Shown in pieces: positions 25,989 to 33,741 of a stretch of 64,000 nt of DNA (the stretch's first letter is position 1; the number at the start of each line of letters is the position of its first letter). A model generated the notes under the pieces. That model ran no database searches. It was given only the letters and a program-made list of their open reading frames with translations, and was not told where the DNA came from. This DNA is from Chitinophagales bacterium (lineage in GTDB: Bacteria > Bacteroidota > Bacteroidia > Chitinophagales > Chitinophagaceae), in contig JAFLBL010000001.1 of assembly GCA_017303855.1 (NCBI GenBank), positions 563,978 through 627,977 of the forward strand. Reading direction: 5' to 3'. A program made the translations under genes and the position numbers.

Positions 25989-26505
25989 TTAGTTGCTATT
26001 TTTCATCAGCTCTTTCACTCTCTTTCGGTTATACCCTGTAAAAACATATTGTATGGACAACCCAAAAGAAGTGCCGCTTACCTGGTATGTACCATCAACT
26101 GCCGGTTTACCGGGAATTTCAATTCTATAACTGCCTTTGAAAAAACGGGTTGTACTGATATCTGCCTGCAGACCGGCTTTGATGATATTTCTGTTATCAA
26201 GGATAAAAGATTTTGAATACCCGGCCAGGCAGGTCACCCAGGGTTTATAATTGTTGTGCATTGTGTAATCCAAGCGACCTGATTCCGTTAATTCCAAGGT
26301 CAAAGGATGATTGCAGATGTGAATTCAGCCGATACCCGCTGCCTGCCAGTGTAATTGACGCCTTCGGTAAAACCGCAGGGATCAGTTCAATACTGAACAT
26401 ACTTCTTTTACGTGGATTCCCGTTTTCCGGTAATGTCTGTGCGCTGCCTGAAAAATTGTGAAGAAGCAGGTACAGCAAAAAGAATTGCAAATACCGTCGA
26501 TTCAT
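25989..26505 (-). pseudogene. Paralogue of the neighbouring outer-membrane gene, internally deleted
   Basis: An N-terminal piece (ATG 26505, MNRRYLQFFLLYLLLHNFSG signal peptide, SAQ cleavage) aligns with the start of the downstream gene; a second piece in another frame (26303-25989) aligns with its last 90 residues: KPWVTCLAGYS, then YRIEIPGKPAVDGTYQVSGT and FGLSIQYVFTGYN versus KPWFSFPLLAGHS, YRIDIPSQPLTEGHYSSTGT and WGLSIRYNFTGTN. About 100 central codons are missing and the join is out of frame near 26245-26303. It is best read as a decayed tandem duplicate. Confidence 0.7.
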
Positions 26506-26587
26506 AAGCAATTGATTGGGATAAGATTCAGAAAGTAATGCCGTCCGGGGGGATAACGACATACTACACACGAATATTGTATAAATT

Positions 26588-27412
26588 TCATCTGAGTGAA
26601 TAATTAAACGAAAACTGGTAAATCGGCACAGAATAATCTATCTCCGGCGGTTTGGTGTATTTGTAATACAGCACTTTGATATTGACCAGCCGGGTAATTT
26701 CCACGCCCCAGCCAACGGACCAACCCTTGTATACCCCGTTTGTCTGTATATCGGGTATAAAGGCTTTCAGTTGCAAAGGATTGGTATAGCAACTGATATA
26801 ACGCCAGGCCAGCCAGGTAACGCCCAGGTTTTTATTATTGGAACGCTCCCAGGCTCCAGTCTGAATATAAAAACCCAGTACGCCGAATCCATTCAGAAAA
26901 TTGACGGGCTTTCCTGTCTGCGGGTCAGTGAACAACCCGGTTCGAACGCCGCTGAGTACCCGTTCGCCAAACTGATACAACAACCCGGAGCGGGTCAGCT
27001 TTTCCTTTTTACGTGAAAAGAAAATTATACCATCTACAGACAAATTGGCCAACCCGCTGAGCGGATTGATAAAATGCGTAACCAGCGTGCTATTGCTCTG
27101 CGGCAGCCCCGGCATCAACTGCTGGAAATTATTGGAGGAAACACCGGAATAAAAAGAAAGTGGCAGGGCAAATTTTCCAGGCTCCCCAATGAATAAACGG
27201 ATAAATCTTGCCGAAGCATTGATCTGACCATTGTTGACAATATCAATAAACCCACTGGTAAATATTTCCGGCTTGTAGGTGACCGTAGCAGGCATCGCAG
27301 GCTTCTGCTGCCCGACACTGTCCGGCGCAGCCGGCTCAGGCGGTTTGATCTGCGGCCATACAATAGCTGGCAGCAGGAGTAAACAGACTGTCACAATTTT
27401 TTTTATGCCCAC
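26588..27412 (-). CDS. Hypothetical secreted/outer-membrane protein, 274 residues
   Basis: Not recognised. Signal peptide MGIKKIVTVCLLLLPAIVWP, then a Pro-rich linker (KPPEPAAPDSVGQQKPAMPA) and a body rich in alternating aromatic and polar residues (FIRLFIGEPGKFALPLSFYSG; VLGFYIQTGAWERSN; WSVGWGVEITRLVNIKVLYYKYT) consistent with outer-membrane beta-strands. The final strand IYQFSFNYSL lacks a terminal aromatic residue. It heads the group of envelope genes 26588-25131 on the minus strand; the gap to the following pseudogene is 82 bp. Function unknown. Confidence 0.78.
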   Translation of the reverse strand: MGIKKIVTVCLLLLPAIVWPQIKPPEPAAPDSVGQQKPAMPATVTYKPEIFTSGFIDIVNNGQINASARFIRLFIGEPGKFALPLSFYSGVSSNNFQQLMPGLPQSNSTLVTHFINPLSGLANLSVDGIIFFSRKKEKLTRSGLLYQFGERVLSGVRTGLFTDPQTGKPVNFLNGFGVLGFYIQTGAWERSNNKNLGVTWLAWRYISCYTNPLQLKAFIPDIQTNGVYKGWSVGWGVEITRLVNIKVLYYKYTKPPEIDYSVPIYQFSFNYSLR

Positions 27413-27513
27413 GGTATAAACGGATAAATCCGGAACAGACCGGATAAAGAAATGAATGCATCACGAATGAATACAGCTGACTGGAGGCGTCAAAAACAAT
27501 TTCCCTTCAGCTG

Positions 27514-27560
27514 AAAACAGGGAAGCAACCGGAGTGAAAACCACCCCGCTTGCTTCCCTG
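27514..27560 (-). terminator. Intrinsic terminator after the Cys-rich protein gene
   Basis: Minus-strand stem CAGGGAAGCAA / TTGCTTCCCTG (27560-27550 with 27528-27518), followed by TTTT, starting a few bases after the stop at 27565. It separates this gene from the envelope genes. Confidence 0.82.
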
Positions 27561-27564
27561 TATA

Positions 27565-28263
27565 TTAAGCCACCATGGCAATCAGTGCACAATAGAACTG
27601 GATTACCCGGGTGCATTGCCATTGTACCGACCCCGCCACCAGGCACAATGCCCTGCAATCCGGATTGAGTACGCAGGCGCCCATCATGCAACTGAAACAC
27701 TCCCCAAAAGTGGTTGTACCACCCGTACCCGTACAAGGCAGAGCCACCCTTGATTCCAGGTTATACTTCTCCGTTACATTCGCGGGGATAGCATGCGGCC
27801 GGTACTGCGCCAGTGTACCGTTGCTGAATACCGCTTCTCCGGCCAGGTATTCGTCATAGTTCAGGTCGTAAATACCAATCGTACCGTTCCCCTCTTCCTC
27901 ATTAAACTGCCGGAGGTCTTTGTACAGCATCAGGTAACGGCCGTTGCGGGGCAGACCGGTATATCCGTCTCTTACTTTAATGGCCTGTATCTGCCCTATG
28001 CGTCTTTCTTTTCCATTCAGTACGGCTGTAAACTGCAGGTAAATCACCGGAATTTCCCGTTGCACTTCACCATTGCTTGCGGTGGCCAATCCTACAAAAC
28101 TCTGGTTGAGATCCGGCGCGCCGGTTTTTCCAATAACGGAATGATTAATGACCGCCGCCAGGTCCGGTGATTCAAGAAATTCCCTGAGCAGGGCTTTGTC
28201 ACCGGTTTGGGCATACCCGCCCAGGCTCAGTACACTGAGCATAACAAAAAATACATTTTTCAT
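27565..28263 (-). CDS. Secreted protein with Cys-rich C-terminal tail (halocin-C8-like spacing)
   Basis: 232 residues from the ATG at 28263 (MKNVFFVMLSVLSLGGYAQ, signal peptide); upstream codons in the frame are not a plausible N-terminus. Residues about 20-170 form one domain with no recognised family. From about residue 174 there is an abrupt change to a hydrophobic, Cys-rich tail with eight Cys spaced C-x11-C-x2-C-x4-C-x5-C-x3-C-x9-C-x7-C (GECFSCMMGACVLNPDC is part of it). The CxxC, CxxxC and C-x7-C intervals recall halocin-C8-type bacteriocin domains, which also sit after a larger N-terminal domain. That resemblance is only by eye. It is a single-gene unit with its own terminator. Confidence 0.72.
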   Translation of the reverse strand: MKNVFFVMLSVLSLGGYAQTGDKALLREFLESPDLAAVINHSVIGKTGAPDLNQSFVGLATASNGEVQREIPVIYLQFTAVLNGKERRIGQIQAIKVRDGYTGLPRNGRYLMLYKDLRQFNEEEGNGTIGIYDLNYDEYLAGEAVFSNGTLAQYRPHAIPANVTEKYNLESRVALPCTGTGGTTTFGECFSCMMGACVLNPDCRALCLVAGSVQWQCTRVIQFYCALIAMVA

Positions 28264-28470
28264 GGCTATACTTTTTTTACCGCCTACTCGCTGTTCCGTT
28301 TTTCGGCATCCACGGATCCTGTTGCCAGGACAATCCGAAAGTAGACCTGCCCGGAAAAACAGCCATGATGTTTTCAACAGAGATTCATGCTATTTTTCGG
28401 AAGAAAGAAAGAGGAAAAGCAAGAAGCCAGCGGCTAGAAGGGCCTTCTATGAAACAATATCTTAAAAGAA

Positions 28471-28500
28471 AAGCACCAGTTTTCACTGGTGCTTTATTTT
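28471..28500. terminator. Intrinsic terminator after hmgA
   Basis: Perfect 10-bp stem AAGCACCAGT / ACTGGTGCTT with a 4-nt loop and flanking T/A-rich runs; works on the minus strand for hmgA (TTTTCTTTT follows) and may act both ways. The rest of 28264-28560 holds no gene that I can support. Confidence 0.8.
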
Positions 28501-28535
28501 AAAATTAATACTCAGCCAACACCCCTCAGCAGTGG

Positions 28536-28560
28536 CTGTTGACTCCCGACTCCCGACTAG
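28536..28560. repeat. Short CTCCCGA repeat
   Basis: Two to three copies of the GACTCCC word directly at the end of hmgA, the same family as 20040-20134. Confidence 0.6.
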
Positions 28561-29718
28561 TTACTCTGCCCAGCTCATCACATAATCTCCGTTCTCAATC
28601 TCCAGTGCCTGCTTGGTGAGCATGAGCGGACGGAAGGTGTCTACCATTACCGCGAGTTCTTTGGTTTCTTTGGCGCCGATGCTTTTTTCTACAGCACCTG
28701 GGTGCGGACCATGCGGAATACCGGCAGGATGCAAGGTGATCATGCCCTTGGTAACATGTTTACGGCTCATGAATTCCCCTTCCACATAATACAGCACTTC
28801 ATCACTATCGATATTGCTGTGATTATAGGGTGCCGGAATGGCCTGCGGATGATAATCGTATAAACGGGGTACAAATGAACAGACAACGAAGGCATTGGTT
28901 TCAAATGTCTGGTGGATCGGTGGTGGCATATGCACCCGTCCTGTGATCGGCTCAAAATCGTGAATAGAGAAAATATACGGATAGCAACAACCATCCCAGC
29001 CGATCACATCAAAGGGATGGGTACCATAATGCAATCCATAGAGCATCCCTTTCTTCTTCGCCTTAATGAGAAAATCTCCTTTCTCATCAATGGTCTGCAG
29101 ATCCTGCGGCGGACGGATATCCCGTTCGCAATAGGGAGAATGCTCCATCAGTTGTCCGTATTTACTCATATACCGTTTGGGATATCGCAACGGCGAAAAC
29201 GATTCAACGATAAAGAGCCGGTTTTCCGGTGTATTGAAATGGATCTGGTAGATCGTACCGCGGGGCAACATGATATAATCCCCATAGGAAAAAGGCAACT
29301 GACCATACTGCGTATGCACGATCCCGCTTCCTTCGTGCACAAAGAGCATTTCATCCGCATCGGTATTCTTGTAAAAATAATCCGTCATACTTTCCTGTGG
29401 TGCGGCCAGTACGATATGACAATCATTGTTCACCAGTACCGGCACCCGGCTCTGCAGGTAATCCTTTACCGGTTTGACCTTAAATCCCTCAAGACTGCGG
29501 TGCTTCAGCATTTTTTCTTCAGCCACCTGCGGACTTACATCCACCTGTGGTTCGGTCTTGATGATCATGGTTGGTGGATGGCAATGATATAACAGTGCAT
29601 AATCATCACTGAATCCTTCGGTGGAAAATAATTGTTCGCTGTAAAGGCCACCATCCGGTTTGCGGAACTGCGTATGCCGCTTGTGGGGAATGGAGCCGAG
29701 TTTATAGTAGTGGGACAT
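28561..29718 (-). CDS. hmgA: Homogentisate 1,2-dioxygenase
   Basis: Non-haem iron dioxygenase of tyrosine/phenylalanine breakdown: homogentisate to maleylacetoacetate, cytoplasmic. 385 residues, shorter than the roughly 430-residue proteobacterial and human enzymes but usual for Bacteroidota. Seen: start MSHYYKLGSIPHKRHTQFRK, cupin segment with DADEMLFVHEGSGIVHTQYG, YGTHPFDVIGWDGC, and C-terminal HPAGIPHGPHPGAVEKSIG with iron-binding His residues. Neighbouring genes of the pathway (hppD, fahA, maiA) are not in the window, so it appears to be a single-gene unit. A short aromatic-rich ORF lies upstream. Confidence 0.94.
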   Translation of the reverse strand: MSHYYKLGSIPHKRHTQFRKPDGGLYSEQLFSTEGFSDDYALLYHCHPPTMIIKTEPQVDVSPQVAEEKMLKHRSLEGFKVKPVKDYLQSRVPVLVNNDCHIVLAAPQESMTDYFYKNTDADEMLFVHEGSGIVHTQYGQLPFSYGDYIMLPRGTIYQIHFNTPENRLFIVESFSPLRYPKRYMSKYGQLMEHSPYCERDIRPPQDLQTIDEKGDFLIKAKKKGMLYGLHYGTHPFDVIGWDGCCYPYIFSIHDFEPITGRVHMPPPIHQTFETNAFVVCSFVPRLYDYHPQAIPAPYNHSNIDSDEVLYYVEGEFMSRKHVTKGMITLHPAGIPHGPHPGAVEKSIGAKETKELAVMVDTFRPLMLTKQALEIENGDYVMSWAE

Positions 29719-29725
29719 TTTTTAA

Positions 29726-29836
29726 CAAGTTAGTAGTTAGCAGATAGTAGTTAGTAGTAGTCCGGAAGCCTGCCTGCCGGCAAAGGCAGTTCGGTAAGTC
29801 GGGAAGCCGGGAAGCCGGAAAGTCTGCAAGACCGGA
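29726..29836. repeat. GTTAGTA tandem block and CCGGAAG/GAAGTC block
   Basis: 29726-29760 has several copies of the word GTTAGTA / GATAGTA; 29761-29836 contains repeated CGGGAAGCC, CGGAAAGTC and an inverted pair CTGCC / GGCAG. Both lie between hmgA and its upstream short ORF. Confidence 0.65.
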
Positions 29837-29860
29837 AAAATGAAACAAAGGGCCGGATCT

Positions 29861-29950
29861 CTAGCAAAGTCCTTCTACTGCCACCATGAGGAAATAGAAT
29901 TTCCACTGGCGCTTATCGATATAATACATGAAGTTGCGGTGAAAAGGCAT
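29861..29950 (-). CDS. Possible 29-residue aromatic-rich small protein or leader peptide
   Basis: ATG at 29950, stop TAG at 29861; the sequence is MPFHRNFMYYIDKRQWKFYF plus LMVAVEGLC. Nine of 29 residues are Phe, Tyr or Trp. A TATTTTTA box (one base off TAnnTTTG) lies about 20 bp upstream. It could be a leader peptide for hmgA, whose pathway uses aromatic amino acids, or chance. No homologue is known to me. Confidence 0.3.
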   Translation of the reverse strand: MPFHRNFMYYIDKRQWKFYFLMVAVEGLC

Positions 29951-30030
29951 ATACAATCGTTACTTAAAAATAGGAAATTGTTCCCGTTCCCCGAATTTTG
30001 CCGGAAGCCCTTAAATTAATTTTTTATTCT

Positions 30031-30528
30031 ATGACCCGGATCGGACTGATATCAGATACCCATAGCTTTCTCGACGAAGCCGTATTCTCTCACTTCGCCC
30101 ATTGTGATGAGATATGGCATGGCGGTGATTGGGGAAGTCTTCAACTGGCCGAAGCACTGAGCAGAGCCGGGAAGCCCCTGCGTGGAGTGTATGGTAATAT
30201 AGACGGCAACGATATCCGGTCCCTCTACCCCGAACAACTCGTGTTTACCTGCGAACAGGTGAAAGTGATGATCCGGCATATCGGTGGCTATCCGCCGAAA
30301 TACAATCCCGATACACGAAGGGAACTGAAATTACATAAGCCGCAATTATTCATCAGCGGCCATTCCCATATTCTGAAAGTGATGTACGACGACAAACTGC
30401 AGTGCCTGCATATGAACCCCGGTGCAGCCGGCAAACAAGGCTGGCACAAGGTGCGCACCCTGATCCGCTTCGTGATTGACGGAAAGGAAATGAAGGATTG
30501 TGAAGTGGTGGAGTTGGGTGGGCGGTAA
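30031..30528 (+). CDS. YfcE-like metallophosphoesterase
   Basis: Small dimetal phosphodiesterase of 165 residues (YfcE/MJ0936 type), cytoplasmic. Metal-binding motifs: SDTHSF (D and H), HGGDWGS, GNIDGNDI and the paired GHSHILK near the end. Start at the ATG at 30031 (MTRIGLISDTH), because the open frame upstream carries no family sequence. A GAATTTTG box (one base off TAnnTTTG) lies 32 bp before it. It faces the membrane gene at 30712; the intervening 183 bp holds a tandem repeat and a terminator. Substrate unknown; the family cleaves simple phosphodiesters. Confidence 0.88.
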   Translation: MTRIGLISDTHSFLDEAVFSHFAHCDEIWHGGDWGSLQLAEALSRAGKPLRGVYGNIDGNDIRSLYPEQLVFTCEQVKVMIRHIGGYPPKYNPDTRRELKLHKPQLFISGHSHILKVMYDDKLQCLHMNPGAAGKQGWHKVRTLIRFVIDGKEMKDCEVVELGGR

Positions 30529-30530
30529 AG

Positions 30531-30712
30531 GCGGGTTGACAGGTTGGCAGGTTGAAAAGTTGACAGGTTGAAAAGTTAATAAGGTTTAAAGATTGAAGCG
30601 TTTTAAAGGATAGCAGACACAAAATCCATTAAAAAAACAAGGGGTGGACATTTACAAAATAAATGTCCACCCCCTATCAACTTATTAACTTTTCAACCTG
30701 TCAACTAACCTC
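30531..30712. repeat. Inverted blocks of GTTGACAG words around a hairpin, between convergent genes
   Basis: Forward block GTTGACAGGTTG and variants at 30531-30600; reverse complement block at 30675-30712 (CAACTTATTAAC, CAACCTGTCAAC). Between them is the perfect 14-bp stem GGGGTGGACATTTA / TAAATGTCCACCCC (30641-30673). Confidence 0.85.
30632..30673 (-). terminator. Intrinsic terminator for the 30712-31149 gene
   Basis: 14-bp perfect stem (30641-30673, minus strand) followed by a T-rich run (CTTGTTTTTTT). Works on the minus strand, downstream of the 30712 stop. Confidence 0.85.
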
Positions 30713-31149
30713 TACATCCCCGGGAACCATGCTCTGCCGGCACCCGCTTCACGGAATGGCCAGGGAACGGCAACCAGGATAAAGATGAGCGCTATAAGTA
30801 ATAGCCAGCCGGTATTTTTGAAATTGAGCAACTTTGCTTTACCTCTTGCCAGTGTAATCAATGTAATGGCTACGACCATTAACAGCGGATGCTCGACCCA
30901 GTAAAAGCGATAGAAGGAGTCTTTCATCAATGAAGGAACATTTTCCGGTAAGCCATTTAAAATTCCGTAACGACCCGCCACCCATTGGTAAATGCCGATC
31001 AGGAGCATCGTATGCGCCGCAATCATAAGCCAGAGACTGGTGGATTTAATACTTTCCTTTTTGCCAAAAGCCTGTATCAGCCCCAGCAGCAATAATAACA
31101 AGATTACCCAGCGGAGTAAACTATGAAGATGTAACATTCCTGTTTCCAT
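30712..31149 (-). CDS. Small integral membrane protein, 145 residues
   Basis: Four predicted transmembrane helices: residues 11-28 (WVILLLLLLGLIQAFG), 39-59 (LWLMIAAHTMLLIGIYQWVAG), 85-102 (VEHPLLMVVAITLITLA) and 113-132 (WLLLIALIFILVAVPWPF). His residues lie in or next to the first, second and third helices (MLHLHSLLRW, AAHTML, VEHPLL), a pattern seen in haem-b proteins; some Bacteroidota homologues carry a cytochrome-B label, but haem binding is only a guess. Expressed as a single-gene unit with a strong terminator; the gene upstream on the same strand ends 47 bp away. Confidence 0.8.
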   Translation of the reverse strand: METGMLHLHSLLRWVILLLLLLGLIQAFGKKESIKSTSLWLMIAAHTMLLIGIYQWVAGRYGILNGLPENVPSLMKDSFYRFYWVEHPLLMVVAITLITLARGKAKLLNFKNTGWLLLIALIFILVAVPWPFREAGAGRAWFPGM

Positions 31150-31195
31150 GGTGAAAAAATTTTGACAAATATAGTCTTCCGTTTAATACAACCGT

Positions 31196-32299
31196 TTATT
31201 CCACCCAGTCGGCAACGAATACATTCGTGTCCCGGGTACCACCATTATTGCGGTTACTGCAGAATACGATCTTCTTTCCATTGGGAGAAAACATCGGGAA
31301 CGCATCAAAACCCTTATCCCTGGAGATTTTCTTCAGGTCGGATCCGTTTTCATTAATGGTATACAGATTAAACGGAAACCCTCTTTTGTATTCATGATTA
31401 CTGGCAAAGATAATCCGCTTATTGTCCGGCATATACGCAGGGGCCCAGTTGGCCTGCCCATATGAAGTAACCTGGCGGGCATTGCTGCCATCCGCATCGG
31501 ATACCCATACTTCCATATTGGTAGGGGCTACCATATTTTCCGCCAGCAGTTCTTTGTATTCTTTAATCTCGGCTTCTGTTTTAGGACGGGAAGCACGCCA
31601 GATCAGTTTGCTGCCATCGGGGCTGAACCAGGCGCCACCATCATACCCCAGCATGTTGGTAATTCTCTTTTCTTCACCGGTTTTGAGATTCATGATATAC
31701 AAGTCGATATCGCCGTCTTTATCACTGGTGTACAGCATTTTTTCGCCATCAGGTGACAATGTTGCTTCGGCATCATATCCTTTTGAATGTGTCAGCTGCT
31801 TTACGATCTTACCATCCAGATCGGCCATGAATATATCATAGGTATCGTATAAAGGCCAGATATAACGGTTGCCGTATTTGGCCCGATCGGGGGCAGGCGG
31901 ACAATCTTTTCCACCCAGGTGTGTGGATGCGTAAATAATATGCTTCCCGTCTTTGGTAAAAAACGGGCAGGTGGTACGGCCTGTTCCTGTACTGACCATT
32001 TTATAGGTAAAAGGTTCGCCGGCTTTTGTAGGCACTTTACCAACAAATATCTGATCACAATTGATTCCCTCTTTGGGATTCGTACGCTGAAATACGAGGT
32101 GTTTACCATCATAACTCCAGTAGGCTTCCGCGTTATCACCGCCAAAAGTGAGCTGCCGGATATTTTTCAGGTGTGCTTCGTCAGGATAACGAAGTGTATC
32201 AGCCACGGCAGCAGCCGTTGCCATTTTGGACGAATTTTTACAGGCCGGAACAGCTATAAAAGTCCCGGCAATGAGGAGTAGCAATGCAATTTTTTTCAT
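31196..32299 (-). CDS. TolB-like beta-propeller lipoprotein (PD40 repeats)
   Basis: 367 residues from the ATG at 32299 (MKKIALLLLIAGTFIAVPAC), a lipoprotein signal with Cys20. At least five PD40/WD40-like blades, each with an F/L-SPDG-K-L/I-x-Y/F motif: YWSYDGKHLVFQR, FFTKDGKHIIYAS, TLSPDGEKMLYTS, WFSPDGSKLIWRA and MFSPNGKKIVFCS. Resembles the propeller of TolB, which interacts with Pal in Gram-negative envelopes, but without the N-terminal TolB domain. Possibly a sensor or scaffold in the periplasm. The promoter box TACCTTTG (32348-32341) lies 42 bp upstream, in a divergent region with the TPR gene. Confidence 0.9.
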   Translation of the reverse strand: MKKIALLLLIAGTFIAVPACKNSSKMATAAAVADTLRYPDEAHLKNIRQLTFGGDNAEAYWSYDGKHLVFQRTNPKEGINCDQIFVGKVPTKAGEPFTYKMVSTGTGRTTCPFFTKDGKHIIYASTHLGGKDCPPAPDRAKYGNRYIWPLYDTYDIFMADLDGKIVKQLTHSKGYDAEATLSPDGEKMLYTSDKDGDIDLYIMNLKTGEEKRITNMLGYDGGAWFSPDGSKLIWRASRPKTEAEIKEYKELLAENMVAPTNMEVWVSDADGSNARQVTSYGQANWAPAYMPDNKRIIFASNHEYKRGFPFNLYTINENGSDLKKISRDKGFDAFPMFSPNGKKIVFCSNRNNGGTRDTNVFVADWVE

Positions 32300-32340
32300 A
32301 CTGATTTGTTTCTTTGGAATCCGGGCTGATCCGGAGGGGG

Positions 32341-32415
32341 CAAAGGTATTTTTGTTATTACGTTGGTTTGTCAGCGAATTGTCATACCTCCGTGACAAAT
32401 TTAGTAGTTTTGTCA
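32341..32415. promoter_or_regulatory. Divergent promoter region between propeller and TPR lipoprotein genes
   Basis: Minus-strand -7 box TACCTTTG (32348-32341) for the propeller gene and plus-strand -7 box TAGTTTTG (32405-32412) for the TPR gene. Neither has a clear TTTG -33 at the right distance. Confidence 0.55.
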
Positions 32416-32437
32416 CATCCGTAAAACGCTTACTGAG

Positions 32438-33442
32438 ATGAATATACATGCAAAAATATACAGCCTGCTGACCTTAATACTGACAATAATCAGTGCCTGT
32501 ACTGATCATAATGATGGTACAACACTGTTTGACGAAATATTGAAGAAACCACCCTATGCCTCATTGACCGATAGTATAAAAAAAGACCCGAAAAACGATG
32601 AGCTGTATTTCCGCAGAGCTATACGGCTTAATTCAGATCAACAAGCCGGGCCGGCCCTGGCCGATTTCAGGAAAGCATGGTCATTAAAGAAAAACGAACA
32701 ATACGCGCTGGGCACGGGATCGCTCCTGCTTGAAACAAAACCAGCTGAAGCCCTGCCTTTTCTGAAAGAAGCGGTGGAGATACTGCCCGAAAGCCTGCTG
32801 CTCAACCTCACCCTGGCCCGCGTGTATGATACACAGGGGAAAACGGATGAAGCCCTCCGGTTACTGTCAAGCCTGCTGGTAAAAAACCCTGAACAGGTGG
32901 ACCTGCTCAAAATGAAAGCCGACCTGTTGGGTAAAAAAGGAAGCATTACGGAAGCATTACAGTTATTGGAAAAAGCATATACCCTTACCCCCTATGATGT
33001 GGAACTGAATTATATCCTGGCCCTGAAATATGCCGAACAAAAAAATCCCCGTGTACTTCAGCTTTGCGATTCCCTGGTACGGGCCGACTCTCTCGGTATT
33101 CACGCAGAACCTTTCTACTATAAAGGCATTTACTACTCCGCCATCAATGAAAAGGCGAAAGCGCTTGTCCTTTTTGACGAATCGATTAAAAGGGATTACT
33201 ATTTTCTTGATGGCTATATTGAAAAAGGGGCCCTCCTGTTTGAAATGAAAAAATTTAAAGAGGCGCTTTCGGTTTTTAACCTGGCTCTTACCATTTCTCC
33301 CAAATACGCCGACAACTACTACTGGATTGCCAAATGCCAGCAGGCACTCGGGCAAAAGGAGGAAGCAAAACTGAACTATCAGCGGGCTTTTGGCCTGGAC
33401 CAGGACTTCAGGGCTGCAAAAGATTCGGCAGATAAATTATAG
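32438..33442 (+). CDS. TPR-repeat lipoprotein
   Basis: 334 residues with a lipobox ending IISAC (Cys21) and then tandem tetratricopeptide repeats from about residue 40 to the end; e.g. PALADFRKAWSLKKN, ALPFLKEAVEILPESLLLNLTLARVYDTQGKTDEALRLL and KAKALVLFDESIKRDYYFLDGY. Predicted to sit on the periplasmic face of a membrane as a protein-binding scaffold. The ATG at 32438 is 23 bp after a TAGTTTTG promoter box. Function of the partner is unknown. Confidence 0.88.
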   Translation: MNIHAKIYSLLTLILTIISACTDHNDGTTLFDEILKKPPYASLTDSIKKDPKNDELYFRRAIRLNSDQQAGPALADFRKAWSLKKNEQYALGTGSLLLETKPAEALPFLKEAVEILPESLLLNLTLARVYDTQGKTDEALRLLSSLLVKNPEQVDLLKMKADLLGKKGSITEALQLLEKAYTLTPYDVELNYILALKYAEQKNPRVLQLCDSLVRADSLGIHAEPFYYKGIYYSAINEKAKALVLFDESIKRDYYFLDGYIEKGALLFEMKKFKEALSVFNLALTISPKYADNYYWIAKCQQALGQKEEAKLNYQRAFGLDQDFRAAKDSADKL

Positions 33443-33471
33443 ACTAATATGTAAAACGTGCCAATTAGCCT

Positions 33472-33497
33472 CCTTCGACAGGCTCAGGATGACAAAT
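33472..33497. repeat. CCTTCGACAGGCTCAGGATGACA motif (short form)
   Basis: The core TTCGACAGGCTCAGGATGAC is a sequence I recall as a very common dispersed repeat in Bacteroidota and other environmental bacterial genomes. One copy only in this window. Confidence 0.5.
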
Positions 33498-33616
33498 ATG
33501 CCAATGTGCCAATGGAGGAAGAGTATGAGAATTTAAGGAGTCATCAGTGTTGGAGATGGATTAGTAAGAAAATGTTTGATTTAAATGTCAGCATAAACTT
33601 GTCAGAATGCTTTTGA

Positions 33617-33690
33617 TTTTTGATACATGATTTTTCTTTGGCTTCTTGCTTGCCCGCCGTAGCTTCAGCGAAGGTGGGACATCTTGGTTC
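33617..33690. repeat. Dispersed repeat of about 73 bp, copy 2 (inverted relative to copy 1)
   Basis: Reverse complement of 19936-20008 with about nine differences. Core TTGCCCGCCGTAGCTTCAGC. It contains the short hairpin CTTC-AGC-GAAG. It ends 26 bp before the putative rpe promoter box. Confidence 0.9.
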
Positions 33691-33715
33691 TTTTTTACAA
33701 GTGTTTCAAAAACCG

Positions 33716-33723
33716 TAAATTTG
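33716..33723 (+). promoter_or_regulatory. Promoter box of rpe
   Basis: TAAATTTG matches TAnnTTTG and ends 18 bases before the rpe ATG. A T-rich stretch about 20 bp upstream is a weak -33 candidate and touches the dispersed repeat. Confidence 0.6.
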
Positions 33724-33741
33724 CAGGGCAAATTCCAACAT

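Noticed and set aside
26245..26303. Programmed frameshift in the upstream outer-membrane paralogue
   Set aside because: The alignment with the downstream paralogue shows about 100 missing codons, so deletion and decay explain it better than recoding.
29718..30030. tRNA or other RNA gene upstream of hmgA
   Set aside because: No cloverleaf or conserved acceptor-stem pairing; the region is repeats plus one short ORF.
33646..33741. In-frame extension of rpe from 33646
   Set aside because: These codons read the dispersed repeat element; the promoter box at 33716-33723 and family alignment fix the start at 33742.
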